Notes: generated by a model from the sequence alone, not told the origin. 64,000 bases of DNA from Steinernema hermaphroditum (GCA_030435675.1 CM059623.1:7962012-8026011); one strand, 5' to 3'. Positions 45,539 to 57,378 are shown, counted from the stretch's first letter. Translations and numbers: made by a program.

Positions 45539-47414
45539 GGTCCAAAAACTGAAAAAGCGACTAAGTAGAACCAGGGGTGGGCAAAGGTCGCTCTTGGAGC
45601 GACGGCATGATCAGTCAGGGATATCGTTGCGGAAGCACTTGGGGGCAATTGGTCGTGGTTTTGACCACTTTTACACCGTATGCCTTGCTGAAACTGCCGA
45701 AAGTTATACAGCATATTGTAGAGGAGACAATTCTGAACAGTGTAAGTGGGGTCACGTGGGATCTACGTAGAGTCACTACCCTCGGAACAGGTCGAAATTG
45801 TAAAATCGACTTTTTAACACTTTTCGACTTTTACTCAATTTCGGGCCAAGGGGCACACCAAACGGTGCATACAGTCTTGTAGAGGACTCCATGGCGAACA
45901 AGACTGGGTAGGGTCATCCCCCCTCCCCGTGCACAAAAAAAGGACCTAAAACTAAGCCAAAAGATTACGGTACTTTTGACGGAAATTTATGATCTTATTA
46001 TAAGAGTACTTTTACACCCCAACGACAGTGTGACTTCAGAGCTTTATGCATATTGTTGTAGATGAGTGTATGCTGAATACGACTGGCTAGATCGCAGGAC
46101 ATCGGTAAAAATAATTCCCCCCTAAAAGCAAGGTCGATGTTTTAAGACCCCCTACGTTGTTTTACAGTGTTCCAGACTAAATAATTCCATAAAACCGCAC
46201 CAAAGAACAAAACAAACGGTGAATGTATTCTTGTAGAGCACACCAAGGAGTACAAGAATATACGGGGTTATACACCCCCCAGTGTATGGGAAGTGCCCTA
46301 AAATGGGGTCCAAACATTTGACATTTGAATCTCGAAATCTGCTTTTTCAAGTCAGCTTCGTTTTTAAGACACATAGTCACCTCATAGTGAATTTTCCTTT
46401 TCTACAAGATGCTGAAGAAAAAAAACCCGATCGTCATTATAAAAATTTAACAAACGCGGCTGAGATGGGACTACAAGTAAGTGGTCCCACCACGATTTCC
46501 CTGCGGCGCAAGTGCCCTGAACCTGTACTCCGTCATCGGATACGTTGATAAACGAAGCCATTTCTTTTGTCGTCTGCGCTTACATCGCACCGCTCCGCGC
46601 AGACGGTCGGCTCCGAATGGTAACCGATCCCCCCCAAATCGGAGCGACCTATTGCCCACCCTTGACAGAAACGTCAAAACACTCAAAGAAGAACTCAGGA
46701 ACCAAATCTGCACGACAGGTCCCACCGCGAATCCAAAACTGTTTCCGCAACTATAACTGGCCCTTTAGAGCTCACTGAGCATTTTGCGTACCGATTGAAC
46801 GAAAACTACGCAATCTACGAAAAGTTATTTCGCACTTATGGCAGGCCGTTTTTCGCGAAAAATGACGATTTCAGCAGTAAATTGCCGATTTCTCTGTGAA
46901 TAATGCATTATATCAAAATCCATCCAATGAATTTGTGCGCCTTTGTCTCCTTAACATTTTGCGCATCGAACGACCACAAGGCACGCAAGACGGAGAAAGT
47001 TATTTCGCTTGTAAGCTAGGTAATTTTGAGCTAACATGTCAGAAAGTCAGAACTTCGACCGTTTTTCGAACGGTTTTGTATTTCAATAATGGAATGCGGG
47101 GCGCTGATCATTTTGCGGGCGACATGAGCGCTGCTACCGATCATAATCGGTGCAAACCTGCAGATACAAATTACTGAAGATGTGGTAAGATCGATGTCCT
47201 AACGTGTTACATTTACTAGGACGAGGACGGAAAAACGAGCCGGTTGACACGCCGTGAAACGAACTGGCAGGACGAACGCTAGAAATTTCCAAGTCCAGCA
47301 AGTACCTCTACGAACACACGAATCGTCAGAAGAGAGCAAAAGGCAAAGAGAAGGGCACACGATACAGTAATTGCAAACTACACTGACCCGTCAACGAAAT
47401 TTTTTCAAAATCTT
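45539..47414. repeat. Gap with diverged tandem repeats of about 170 bp
   Basis: 1.9 kb between RRN3 and the SKP1-like gene. Four degenerate copies of a block containing CTTGTAGAG..AACAAGA followed by a GGGTCA/CCCCC stretch occur at about 45709-45754, 45863-45921, 46043-46090 and 46217-46280, 150-185 bp apart. The remainder has no recognisable gene. The copies are too diverged to define an exact unit by eye. Confidence 0.4.
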
Positions 47415-47983
47415 TTAGTAAACGTCGTTCCCATTCAGCCACTCGCGTTCGTAGCGCATCTGAAACGAGGACACGGTGGGAGGCTCAGAAAACAAGGCTG
47501 ACTTACGTATTCTTTCTCCTCGTAAGAGAAATCGTCCGATTCGCCGAAGAACGCCCGGACCTTCTCGACAGTTTGTTCGCGGACAAAGGTGGTATATATA
47601 AACCGCACGCATAGTGTCAGCAGGGATCGCACCTTCAGATACTTGGCCGCCATGGTCAGTAGCTGAAGCTCGCGGTGGCTCAAAGATCGCAGAAACTTGG
47701 TGTCCCATTCCGAGAACTGAACTTTGCTGAAATCTCCTTCGGGCACAGCAGGCGGTCTCTGGGGAAGACGGTAGTGTTCACACCACTCGATCAGAAGCTG
47801 CAGCGTGGAACCATCCACAGCCCCGCTCAGCTCTACTTGTTCCGATTCTTCGCTTTCATCGGCAGCGCCACTCGAAGTTTCACTCTTCGATGCTTCTTGA
47901 CTCCACATGTCCGAGAGCTGAAGTGCTTCGGACGAGATTCTGAACTTTCGCCCGTCATTGCTCACCGCTATGAATCTGACCAT
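47415..47983 (-). CDS. SKP1-related protein (SCF ubiquitin-ligase adaptor)
   Basis: SKP1-like adaptor that would link cullin 1 to F-box proteins in SCF ubiquitin ligases. Two exons (47983-47507, 47459-47415) give about 173 residues. The BTB/POZ-like N-terminal part (MVRFIAVSNDGRKFRIS) is followed by an acidic Ser-rich insert. Then come LLIEWCEHYR (SKP1 VIQWCTHH), the EWDTKFLRSLSHRELQLLTMAAKYLKVRSLL helix pair (SKP1 [30 protein letters not shown]) and a C-terminal F-box-binding region ending in EREWLNGNDVY. It is diverged from canonical SKP1, in keeping with the expanded skr families of nematodes. The ATG directly follows a TTTTGTTTTCAG acceptor, 154 bp after the APC5 stop, suggesting the third gene of an operon. 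Confidence 0.82.
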
Positions 47984-48137
47984 CTGAAAACAAAAAGCCC
48001 TTGCCCGCGCGAACATCAACTGCATTCGATATATGCTCGGCTATCAGAACCTTCAGCAACATGACATAGCACACACAAAACGGCTACTTTAATACTAACT
48101 TCTAAAAATTAACAAAGATTATTTACATAACCCGCAA

Positions 48138-51100
48138 TTACAACAGCCACCAGTAGATGTTCGTGGCACACTTCTGATGCAGCTCGGTAAAAAGCCCGAT
48201 GCAGTGCATCTTCTGTTGCTGCAAACCGAGGATATCGTACATTTCCACTGCCATCTGAACGGCTTGCTTCTCCAGAAATATGCAGTCGATCTTGAAGCTG
48301 AGCAGCCTGGCTCGAGAGACATGATTGAAAACAGTTTTAGCTGAAAAAGAGCAATTACTTGAGCACTCCCAGATACAGGACTCGCCTTCCTTCTGCTTCT
48401 TTGCGTCGTCATACTTGTCCTTCTCTCGTCGGAACACTTGAATATTGCAGTAGGCACATGCCATTTCATAGAGGCAGCGTTCGAGCACGGCGGTGTTCGT
48501 TTCGATGCGCATGCTTGTCGCTTTGTTCAAGTAAGCCAGTGCCTCATTCAAGTTCCCACAGGAAGCCTCGACATACGCGAGTCTTCGAGCGATCACGGCC
48601 ACCAAATTGAATAGCTTCTTTTCCTCCACGAGTTTGAGGGCTTCCATTAATGCCGAACGGATGACCGCCTTCTGGTCCTCGCCTTTTACGAAGAGAAGAA
48701 TCTGGCTGCGGACCATGTCAAATCTGAACATAAACCAAAGTTACGGTGCAGAAAGTTGCAAGTACCTAATTTTCAGCATAAAATCCGAAGACTCCTTGGT
48801 CTCTTCGATCCTTTTGTCAATCATGTCCAGAGCTTTGTCGAGATGTCCTCGACTGGCAACCATTACAGAGCCACTACAAAACAAATACTACATCCTGCTA
48901 CCGCAGATCGTTACCGTAATGCTGCTTCGTCAGGACAGTAATTCCACATAACGCGGAGGCATCGTTCCGCTTCCCGCAAGTTTCCTTTGAAAAAATTTTG
49001 ATCGAATTTGATCAGCACTGCTGCTATTTTCCAGTGCTGTGCCGTCTAAATGCACTAGCATTCCCTCTGTTCGTTAGGTTTAACTTACTATCCAATTCAA
49101 GGAGTCGTCAAACCTTTGCTTGAGACGTTCAACTACTTTTAGGGCAGTGGCGAACTTGCCCTCAGCACATAGTACGTAAGCATTGTTGACGCCAGCAATC
49201 ACCTAGAACGTAAGCGATAAGCGAAGAGCTGTCCTAGTGTGGCTACCTGAGATTCGGTGTCAAATTTGGAGCAATGCATGTCGCCCTGATTCAGATTCAG
49301 CAAATGCTCGGAGGTGGCGGCTGCTGCAGTTGTCAGTCCTGAACCCAGCTGCAACGTGGAGATAACCGCATGGGCACAGTCACTGATGAGTCGCGCTTGT
49401 GTTTCGCGGCCGGTACCGTAATCTGCATAAATCAGCCGCTCCAGGCATATGTTCACGCTAAATACATGCAGTTTTCGCGTTTAGTTTGAAAGGAAGGCCC
49501 TTACAGATTAAAGTTTATACACTTCTTCGCGCAGTCGATGCACTTCATCAACGAAAGTAGATGGTTCAGTTGCAGATGAAAAGCGCGGTTGTCGATCTGC
49601 TCCGCAGTTTGCGGTATTGGTTGTGGATTCGGACTGGACTGACTTGTTGAAGAACCCCCACCCGTAGCCAACGAAGTCGCCGCTCCCATAGGACCGCTTG
49701 GAATCGGGAAAGGAGCGACGTGACCTCCAGTGCCCTCCGGGCGGCCGCCACTGAACTCGACAAAGCCACTGTCATCGAAGGTCAGAAGACTCAAGGTTGT
49801 TTGATTCGATACCGTTGTATGTTGGAACTCGCCATCGATCATAACCGGGGCGAAACGATAATTGTCAGCTGCAGAAAACTCATGAACCCGCTTAACCACA
49901 ATGCAACTAACCATCTTCTTTAGGCGTGGATTCGTGACCCTGTTCAACTCGTTGCTGAGGCAGCATTTCCAACGCTGCTTGTTCGATCAAACAAAGGCGC
50001 ATACAGAGCTGATCTTTGTCAGCTTCAGCCTGTTGTACGGCTTCATATAGAAGATGTTGCGCTCGCTCTCTACAACAAAATCCTATACACCGTGTCCAAA
50101 GCGTAGTCAACGTACTTCTGGCCAAATACCCTGCAAAGCCTAGCCAGCAGCAAGGGAGCGTAACGTAGGGGCATGACGTCCATGCGCCCAATCTTCCCCA
50201 ACGGAGCGAATCCACTCTCGTTGAGCCTAATCATGTTCCAGTCGAAGAAAAGTCGAAGACAACTTTCGGCTTCACTGACGCGCTTGCGCCGGATCTCATC
50301 GAGGGCTTGAAGAAGATGCTAAAGAAACTACTTAGCCGCTGGATGATAGGAGTGTCCACTTACAACACTGGGAAGATCGGTGTAGTTATTTTTGATGTAC
50401 GAGCAGACCATTTGCAATTCTTCGGACGGCATGGCTTCGGACGGGGCGACTTGAAGACAGTGGAGCTGCTTGAGAATTAGGTCGCGGATACGGCTTGAAG
50501 AGAGAAATTCAAAATGTTTCGGGGGATTCAACTTCGAGTATGGAGACGCTATATGTCTTTCACCCTTCTGGCTCGTTCCGGCGGCAGCAGTCAGTATGTT
50601 TCCGGACTTGACAGTGGACCTTAACTCACGAGGTCACTAACACAAGATCACACAGTCGGACTAACTGATCACGCTTCAAAGGTGACCCGGCGATTGCCAA
50701 CTTGCCAAGATGAGGTGTTAGCTTCGTATGATGCAAAAACGACGGGCTTTTCCTCAGCGACGCAGGGGTTGCCGGATTACTTGCCAAATTAGACTTGTCA
50801 TTGTCGGATTCACTGCTTTCACTCCCTTCTACGTCCATAGAAATGTCCATTGAAACGGACTGATCAAGATCTCCTTCCGACTGCGCAGTGGCTTCACCGC
50901 CAAAGAGCATTCTTCTCGCCGTGCCCTTCTCTTGTATCGGAGGTTCTGATGGCTGGTCACTTGAACCGCCCTCACCACTTGAAGGAGTGTAGGGAGTGCT
51001 GTCCGGACTTTGACGAGTCCACTCTAGGAACGCCTGGTGTGTATTGAAGATCTCCGTCTCCGTCTGACGTGCGCAGGCTAGTGATAGCTACAATTCAGCA

Positions 51101-51644
51101 ACGATAAGCGCCAGCAAGATACGAATAAGCTCACCCTTCGCACAAAAGTGCCTATTGTACTGTGCTGATAAACAAACGGACCGGCATCCGTGATAGTAGG
51201 GGGGTCACTCTCCCTGCCCGGCCGAAGTACGTCCTCCCGCCGGACGGTAACGGGGTAGTTCCGGTGAGCGTGAATCCTGAAAAGACCCACTGCACCATTG
51301 CCATACAACGCCGCTAACCGTGCTTTCCAGGCTTCGAGTAGAGAGAGCTGTTCTTCACCAGAATCGTCCAAAATCCATACCTTTTCCGGCAAATACTTCT
51401 CCACTAATTCGGTCATCTCTTCGAAGGTGAGGCTCGCCCTGGAGAGGAGAAGCTGCACGAGAGTCGCTGCCTGAATGTGCTCCATGTAGGTGAATTCGGT
51501 GTCCTTGCATCGGTGGAACTTGTCGATCGTCCGGATCAGAAGATAGATCACCCATCTAGAGGGCGTTACGGGCTCGAGAACGGAGTTCCCGAGGACGTGG
51601 TTGAACGCCCTGTCCATCTCAGGGTGCGCACTTGTCCCAAACAT
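48138..51644 (-). CDS. ANAPC5: Anaphase-promoting complex subunit 5 (APC5)
   Basis: Scaffold subunit of the APC/C ubiquitin ligase that triggers anaphase. About twelve exons give roughly 1000 residues, longer than human ANAPC5 (755). Matches along the protein: VTPSRWVIYLLIRTI (human VTPYKIAVLVLLNEM), QHSTIGTFVRRLSLA (human KTSVVGLFLRHMILA), RYAPLLLARLCRVFGQ with AVQQAEADKDQLCMRLCLIEQ (human RYAALNLAALHCRFG..AIRIAQESNDHVCLQHCLSWL), and the C-terminal TPR-like helices ending in CIGLFTELHQKC (human MLFRQLHQE). A Ser/Asp-rich insert of about 100 residues (51000-50700) and a Gly/Ser/Pro-rich one (49750-49600) explain the extra length. The acceptor near 50567-50571 is unclear: the better-looking CCAG gives a stop, whereas CGAG 4 nt earlier keeps frame. 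The ATG is 9 nt after a TTTTCAG acceptor, about 112 nt from the upstream gene's poly(A) signal. Confidence 0.82.
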
Positions 51645-51766
51645 CGTGCCCACCTGAAAACATCTAGAGATCAACCACCCACAAGGGACGCGATTCCTTC
51701 TGCGGATACACGATAGGCCGAGAAGATGCTATAAAGCAGAAACTTGCAAAGAATCCAAAATTCGGA

Positions 51767-51772
51767 TTTATT
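51767..51772 (-). terminator. Poly(A) signal AATAAA of the PDRG1-like gene
   Basis: AATAAA on the minus strand 67 nt after the PDRG1-like stop and about 112 nt before the acceptor (51654-51655) of the next gene, the classic layout of a nematode intercistronic region. Confidence 0.65.
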
Positions 51773-51838
51773 TCAACAACGCAACAACTTTCAATTCTGG
51801 CGCCGTCGCTGACATCGAGGTGAGACCATTGGGAAACA

Positions 51839-52231
51839 TCATATCTGCTTTGTCATCGCTTGAAGGAGGAAGCCCCTCTGTTCCAGATCCCTCGCACCCT
51901 CCATCTGCTTCAGCTCGTGCACCTTCTGCTTCATCTCTTCCTGCGTCTCCACGTACTTCTCTCGGATGAACTTCTGCTCTCCCCGCAGGTCTTCCTCCAC
52001 GTCTTCCGTCGGGAACTTCAAGAAGGTCGTCTCCGAAACGCAGAACCAACTCTTCTTGCCCTGCTTCGTCCGGTTCTTCTCGATGGCGCGCATCGCCTCG
52101 CGGCACTTTTCGCGCTTCTCCTCGTAGATCAGCAGTTCCTTCTTGTTCTGGAGCACGTGCTGTCCAAGTCGCTCGTGCTTCGTCATTTGCTTCACGAGTT
52201 CGCTCGTCGCTTCTTGTGATGGAAATTCCAT
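51839..52231 (-). CDS. PDRG1: PDRG1-like prefoldin-family protein
   Basis: Single-exon gene of 130 residues, probably the homologue of p53 and DNA-damage regulated protein 1, a beta-prefoldin-like subunit of the R2TP/prefoldin-like (PAQosome) co-chaperone complex. Two long coiled-coil helices flank a short beta segment, as in prefoldins. HVLQNKKELLIYEEKREKCREAMRAI matches the human VLADKRQIVDLDTKRNQNREGLRAL region, and FLKFPTEDVEEDLR..LR-type spacing matches FIKMPHPETKEMIE. Human PDRG1 has 133 residues. The ATG lies 2 nt after a GGTTTCAG acceptor. It heads a close-spaced series with APC5 and the SKP1-like gene. Confidence 0.7.
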   Translation of the reverse strand: MEFPSQEATSELVKQMTKHERLGQHVLQNKKELLIYEEKREKCREAMRAIEKNRTKQGKKSWFCVSETTFLKFPTEDVEEDLRGEQKFIREKYVETQEEMKQKVHELKQMEGARDLEQRGFLLQAMTKQI

Positions 52232-52519
52232 TTCTGAAACCCTGATGATATAAGGAAAAGCGAACAAGTCACTGGCAAGTACGTTAAATTCGCGTCTAAG
52301 CGGTATAAACGATGACGAAGGGAAGAACTATATGTTTATTAGTCGATGAGGATAAGCACTATGGATAAGCGTTCTCAAAGACAACATTATGACCTGGCCA
52401 CGAGATAACAGCACCGTTAGTAGAAACAAATGCGAGGTGTGAAATGGATTCGTTAAAGAAGTTGTGGGAGAAAGGAACCCGACGATGATTGCAGCAGTGC
52501 ACGTTGAAACTTATGGTTT

Positions 52520-53335
52520 CTACATTGTAGAACATTTCTGTTTGGACTTCTTTCCTTTTACGCTACCAGCATTTTTTGAAGCACCGTGTTGTGACTGAAA
52601 GTACGGTACACTGAGAAATGTTTCCCGTAAACAGTAGACACCTTTCGTTCGTCGTCTTCTACAGGAAAACTCTTTACGATTCTGACGAGTTCGTGAAACG
52701 CGGAATCGACGTTCACCGGAGGATCTTTAGCCGAAGTTTCGATGTAGGGCAGCTTCAACTCGTCAGCCAAATCGCGGCCTTGCTGCTCGGTGACTTTCCT
52801 TTGGCCCACCAAGTCGATCTACACGTCCATGCAACGAGCGTAAATGGAAGCATTGTTACCTTGTTAGCTACTAGGAGCACGGGGTACTCAGCCCGGTCTT
52901 TTACTCTTAATACTTGTCTGTACAACTTCGAGGCTTCTTGGAAACTTCGTTCGTCAGTGACGGAATAGACTAGTAAGAATCCTTTTCCGCTCCTCATGTA
53001 CTGTTCTCTCATCGCCGAGAACTCTTCCTGACCAGCAGTGTCCAATACTGAAAAGAAACAATCGACAAGTTCAGGAAAAGTCCAGCAAACCGTCCATGAT
53101 CACCCAGTTCCCGTCAACTTCGCAATGCTGGATGTACTGATCTTCAATCGTCGGGTCATAATAGTCCACAAACTGCTTCTGAAGGACTCCCGTTGCCAAT
53201 CCGAAAGGGGACCTCACAAACCTGGAAGAACTGGATCGTAAGCGACGACTTCCCGACGCCTCCTTCACCGATGACCACCAGTTTGTAGGTGGGCAGCTTG
53301 GAGTCGTCTTCCGGCGGACGCTTGTTGAGAGCCAT
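52520..53335 (-). CDS. MRAS: M-Ras-type small GTPase
   Basis: Membrane-anchored Ras-family switch protein. Five exons (53335-53222, 53178-53091, 53047-52860, 52818-52642, 52594-52520) give 213 residues. All G boxes are present: [10 protein letters not shown] (P-loop), YDPTIEDQY (switch I), [17 protein letters not shown] (switch II with catalytic Gln), NKID and [27 protein letters not shown] matches M-Ras ([22 protein letters not shown]) better than other Ras subfamilies. The last exon supplies a Lys-rich hypervariable tail and a terminal CSTM CaaX box, predicting farnesylation. The ATG lies 6 nt after a TTTGCAG acceptor. Confidence 0.92.
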
Positions 53336-53607
53336 CGGGATCTGCAAAGTGTATACACTACTCGATCGATGCGTCGCGCATTAGTGTGAATGGTGAGCGA
53401 CCCAATTGCGGTTTCCCTCCGATCAGTGATATAATTGCCGAGAGAACCGCTGGCTAGTGGCAAGCGATAGTACGCGGCGGAACTTGCCGCAAGGACGCGC
53501 GCCCTGGGACCCGTCACCGCAGAGGAACGAATTCATCGAATCGGCAGTTTACATATTATTGCAGGCAATAACGCATTGCAGAACCGTATGACAGGGGGAT
53601 GACAGTT

Positions 53608-55104
53608 TCAGATTCCCAGGCGCTGGAAGATGTGCGGACAGCCTTCGCCGACCATGAATCCGACGACGGCATAGACGACAAACTTCACAGGAAGATCGAT
53701 GTCGAAGGGACACTTCTCGAGGTCCACGACGGTCTAAAAAACAGAGGTGAACCAAGGGGAGTGTTCCTGGACACACTTTTCCATCCACGGGCAAATAGCG
53801 CATTCGCCAGGTAAAGCGCTTCGTGGGTTGTTCGGACTCTTTACACATTTGGGAATACGAGTAGAAGGGCAGATCAATTGCCAAGTAGACAAAGGTGACT
53901 ACGCGCTTCACGAAGACCTTCACAACGAGGCGAGCCACTGCGGTTACGGTACATCCGATGAAGAAGCGCGCGGCGTATTGCGCGAGTGGCGGCACCCTTT
54001 CGGACTCCATTAGCGATCGCGGCGGCTCATTCCCACCGAGTAGGAGGCACCTCGAGGAGATGACTCCGATCAGGGCGCCAGACAGCACGGAGACCAGTTC
54101 GCCGTAGCTCTGGGTTTCCGGCCACGCCCGTGGATGGGCGTAGAGCGCAAAAGCGGCGATCGTGGTGAAGAGCAGTAGGGCTTCGGGCTGTGACCGCGAG
54201 GCCCAGAGGTAGTAGTGGTGGATGCGGTCGGAAAATCCACTGAACACAAATAGAAGGACGACTCCGATGATCCAACCGCCGACGACGTCGCAGGGAGAGT
54301 GCACACCTGAAGAAAGCAAGTTAAAACTATTACAGCCCGTCAGAACTGACCGAGACACACTCGACTCCACATGACTCCAGCATTCCCTAAAACCGCTCAT
54401 TTCTGTCAAAAAGGGGATGAGAACAATCCTACAAGTGAAAATGGCGGCCAGGAGGATTATAGAGGTGGTGAAGTCCATCTCGTAGTGTGCGTTCGAGTAG
54501 ATCCAGATGAACCACGAGAACAAAGTGCTCAGGAGCGCGTGGTTCGACGGCCACGCCCAATCGCGGTCCTCCTCGGAGAGCCTGAGAGCTGGCGGCGATG
54601 GGGGACGAGGAAGACAGAAAAGCACTTTCAGGGAACCGCAAACGAAGAACCCGACCGCGAGAAGAATCGCTAGAAGCCGACCCAGCCGGGCGTCGAACAG
54701 CCAGATCTAAAACACGCCTGAATACTGCCCATCGGTGATAATGACGTACGGAAGAGGCCACGAGGGAAAAGAAGAAGGGCTCCAGACCGAGCGCCGTGAA
54801 GAAGTGAGCGACCGCAGTTACGCGGGGATTCTCCAGCTGCTGGAAATCCCGAAGATTACAGTAAAACAGTCAGAAGTACCTGCAAAAACTGGATGGCTGG
54901 GTTGCCCGCCAGGATGAGCTGAGTGAGATGGGTTCGGAGGTGGAAGGAAGCGTTTGGACCGAGGATCTTATCTATCGGAGCCTGCACGTAGTACTCTTCG
55001 TGCGAGTTCCAGTTGCTGAACAGCTGATAAGATATCGTGGCATGCGTGTGCTCTTCGGCAGCATCGGCGACGTTCGAGGTCCTCCTCTTCGATTTCGTCG
55101 CCAT
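53608..55104 (-). CDS. Sphingosine-1-phosphate phosphatase (SGPP family)
   Basis: Integral membrane lipid phosphatase of the PAP2 superfamily that removes phosphate from sphingosine-1-phosphate, normally in the ER. Six exons (55104-54880, 54839-54750, 54706-54433, 54386-54351, 54306-53777, 53733-53608) give about 426 residues (human SGPP1, 441). The three phosphatase motifs are visible: K-x5-RP in KVLFCLPRPPSPP, PSNHA (usual PSTHA/PSGHA), and SRVCLGVHSPCDVVGG (SR-x5-H-x3-D), the last formed only when a 36-nt mini-exon is included. Many hydrophobic helices follow. The start MATKSKRR lies 17 nt after a CTCTTTAG acceptor. Confidence 0.87.
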
Positions 55105-55404
55105 CTCCGAGCCAGGGGAATCTAAAGAGTGAACCACCAATTGACTCCGGACGAAGAAGGACAATAAGATAAGGACGGGTCGCCCTTGTGTCGCCAAACC
55201 CAAAAACCACCCAGACATCCGCTCCCGGCTACGCTACAGTCGCCACTCCGGCGACATCACCCACACTGCCAGCCGAAATATACAAAGTTGCAACAAACAC
55301 ATGTAACACAGTTTTAGTTAAAATCAACAATTTTTAATCCACAAATAACAGATGATGTCATATCATAACAACAACGGGTGTCGCCTTCTTAAGCCTGAAT
55401 CGTT

Positions 55405-56411
55405 TTACCATCCGCTGTCGGTCTGTCCCCATTCAGATTGTCCAGCAGCGCCAGCGGCAGGCGCCGATCCGTCCCAGTTGGAAGATGCCTGAGCCCAGTC
55501 TCCGACCTCAGGAACGTCGAACTTGAGCTTCACGGGTTCAGCTTCCTCGCGGAAAGGCTAAACGATAAACATCAGTGACTGCTCCATGAAACCATTATAC
55601 CTCTTCTGGCTTGGTCTCGTGGGTCTGCGCCCAGTCCTTGCGCTCTTCGGGAACGGCCTGCTCCTCCTTCTCTTGCTCTTCAGGGTCGCGGTAGAAGTAC
55701 AGATCGGGCATGATAACCTTGTTGTCCAGGATGAATCCAGTTTCGCGGGAGATCTTACCCTTGAGGATAAGGACCTCACGAGCAAGGAACCACCACATAA
55801 GACCGACAGCTTGCTGTCCCTAAAAGAAAACTTCACTTATACAGATCGGACGGGGCATCGCATGCCTTGTTGTTGCAGGGGATGGAGATGTCGACCAACT
55901 TCATGGGCGAGTCAGTGTTGCAGAAGCTGATGACCGGGATGTTCACGTACGATGCTTCGCGGATGGCCTGGAAGTCGACGCGGGGGTCCGAGACGATAAG
56001 AAGACGGGGTTCCTTGAAGGTCTTCTGGATCTGATTAGTCAAGTGACCGGGGGTGAAGCGGCCGAAGATGGGAGTAGCTCCGGTGTGGGCAGCGAACTTG
56101 AGGAGGGCACGCTGAGCGTACGGGCGAGCCGAAACGACGACGACGTCAGCGGGGTTCTCAATGGCGGCGATAGCGCGGGCAGCCAGGAGAAGCTTCTCGT
56201 AGGTCTTCTTAACGTTGATGATGTACGTACCTAAAGCAATCGAGTGAGGGTCAGGAATCTTGGCGCGTCTCCACTTACCATCCTGACGACGGGTGTGCAC
56301 GTACTGTTCCTGTTGGAAATCAACATTGGTGGATCCAATGTGGACCTGGCAAGCGAGGAGCTTCATAAGATCCTCCTCGCCGAGAGCGAGATTCTTATTT
56401 CCACCAGACAT
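55405..56411 (-). CDS. rps-0: 40S ribosomal protein uS2 (RPSA / laminin-receptor precursor)
   Basis: Structural protein of the small cytosolic ribosomal subunit. Four exons (56411-56279, 56230-55866, 55819-55601, 55557-55405) give 289 residues (human 295). The uS2 core is unmistakable: [68 protein letters not shown] and [19 protein letters not shown]. The acidic C-tail carries Trp-containing repeats and ends in DSGW. The second intron (55820-55865) starts with GC instead of GT, and no GT donor restores the conserved [13 protein letters not shown] junction. The ATG lies 21 nt after a TTATTGCAG acceptor. Confidence 0.96.
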
Positions 56412-57071
56412 ACCGATTAACCCAATGTGAGTCTGCAATAAGAGCACCCGTAACCAGAGGACCACCAATCGCAACAGCCCCGCACAGATTCAATGCAGGT
56501 TCACAAACGTAATCACGGTTTGCATATAAGTTATACCGAAAGCCGTGAGCAAGAGAAACGCCTCAATTTGTAGATATTACACCGACAGGACAGTGTGCTA
56601 GAGCATAATCACAACCCGCGCAACATCGTCCACACATTTCGACCCAAATCTGTGAAGAAATTCCCCCAAAAAAGCCTCAAAACTCTTCAAACACCCTTAG
56701 ATCCGCCGCACTTTTGGGAAAGCACTGTGCCAACGACGGAATCAGGTGCGAGACAAATGATACTCAGCGATACCCGACGTGCATCGCGCGTCCCACAGCG
56801 ACTGCATTGCAGTCCGCCTCGTTTGAATGCACATGGTCATCGTGTGTGGTCGGCAACCGGGCGGATGTGCGGAAAGTTGGATGCTTGGTGCCCGAAGAAA
56901 GAGCACTCAAAGCTCAGAAAGTGATCAGCAGAGGCTATATGGACTATGGAGGAGCAGTCAGTTTCTGTCGCCTAGACGCTAGATGGGCGATGTTTTTCGC
57001 TCCCCTTGTGGATGATGTTCTTGAGGGACGCCATTTCTTGCCTAAAAGATGTGAATAACACATTGTTTCTA
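56412..57071. other. Upstream region of RPSA
   Basis: 660 bp between the RPSA start and the fold-back element. It should contain the RPSA promoter. No gene recognised; short open frames only. Confidence 0.4.
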
Positions 57072-57378
57072 TAGTCGGATTCAAAAAACTTGTGCCCTTT
57101 TCGGCGTTTGGTCCTGACACGCCATTTTTGCACATTCGTGGCGTGTGGTCGCGTAGTTCATAAGGCGAAATAGTGAATTTGGTGAACCGACCGTGGTCTT
57201 CGCCGTTTTTTTTTTTCTTTTTCTTTATTCACAGAAGGAAGAGTTTTCCTCGCGGAGGAGTAGCATTTTTTCGAACCGGCTACCAATATTTTCCAGCTTT
57301 TTGTCCAATTGCTGTGGGTTTTCACGTTTTAATCGCGCCCTAATTGTTTTGCGTGTCCTCCTTACCCTAATATCTTTC
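57072..57378 (+). repeat. Left arm of the fold-back element
   Basis: Inverted copy of 57513-57882, roughly 90% identical by eye apart from the insertion in the right arm. Confidence 0.75.
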
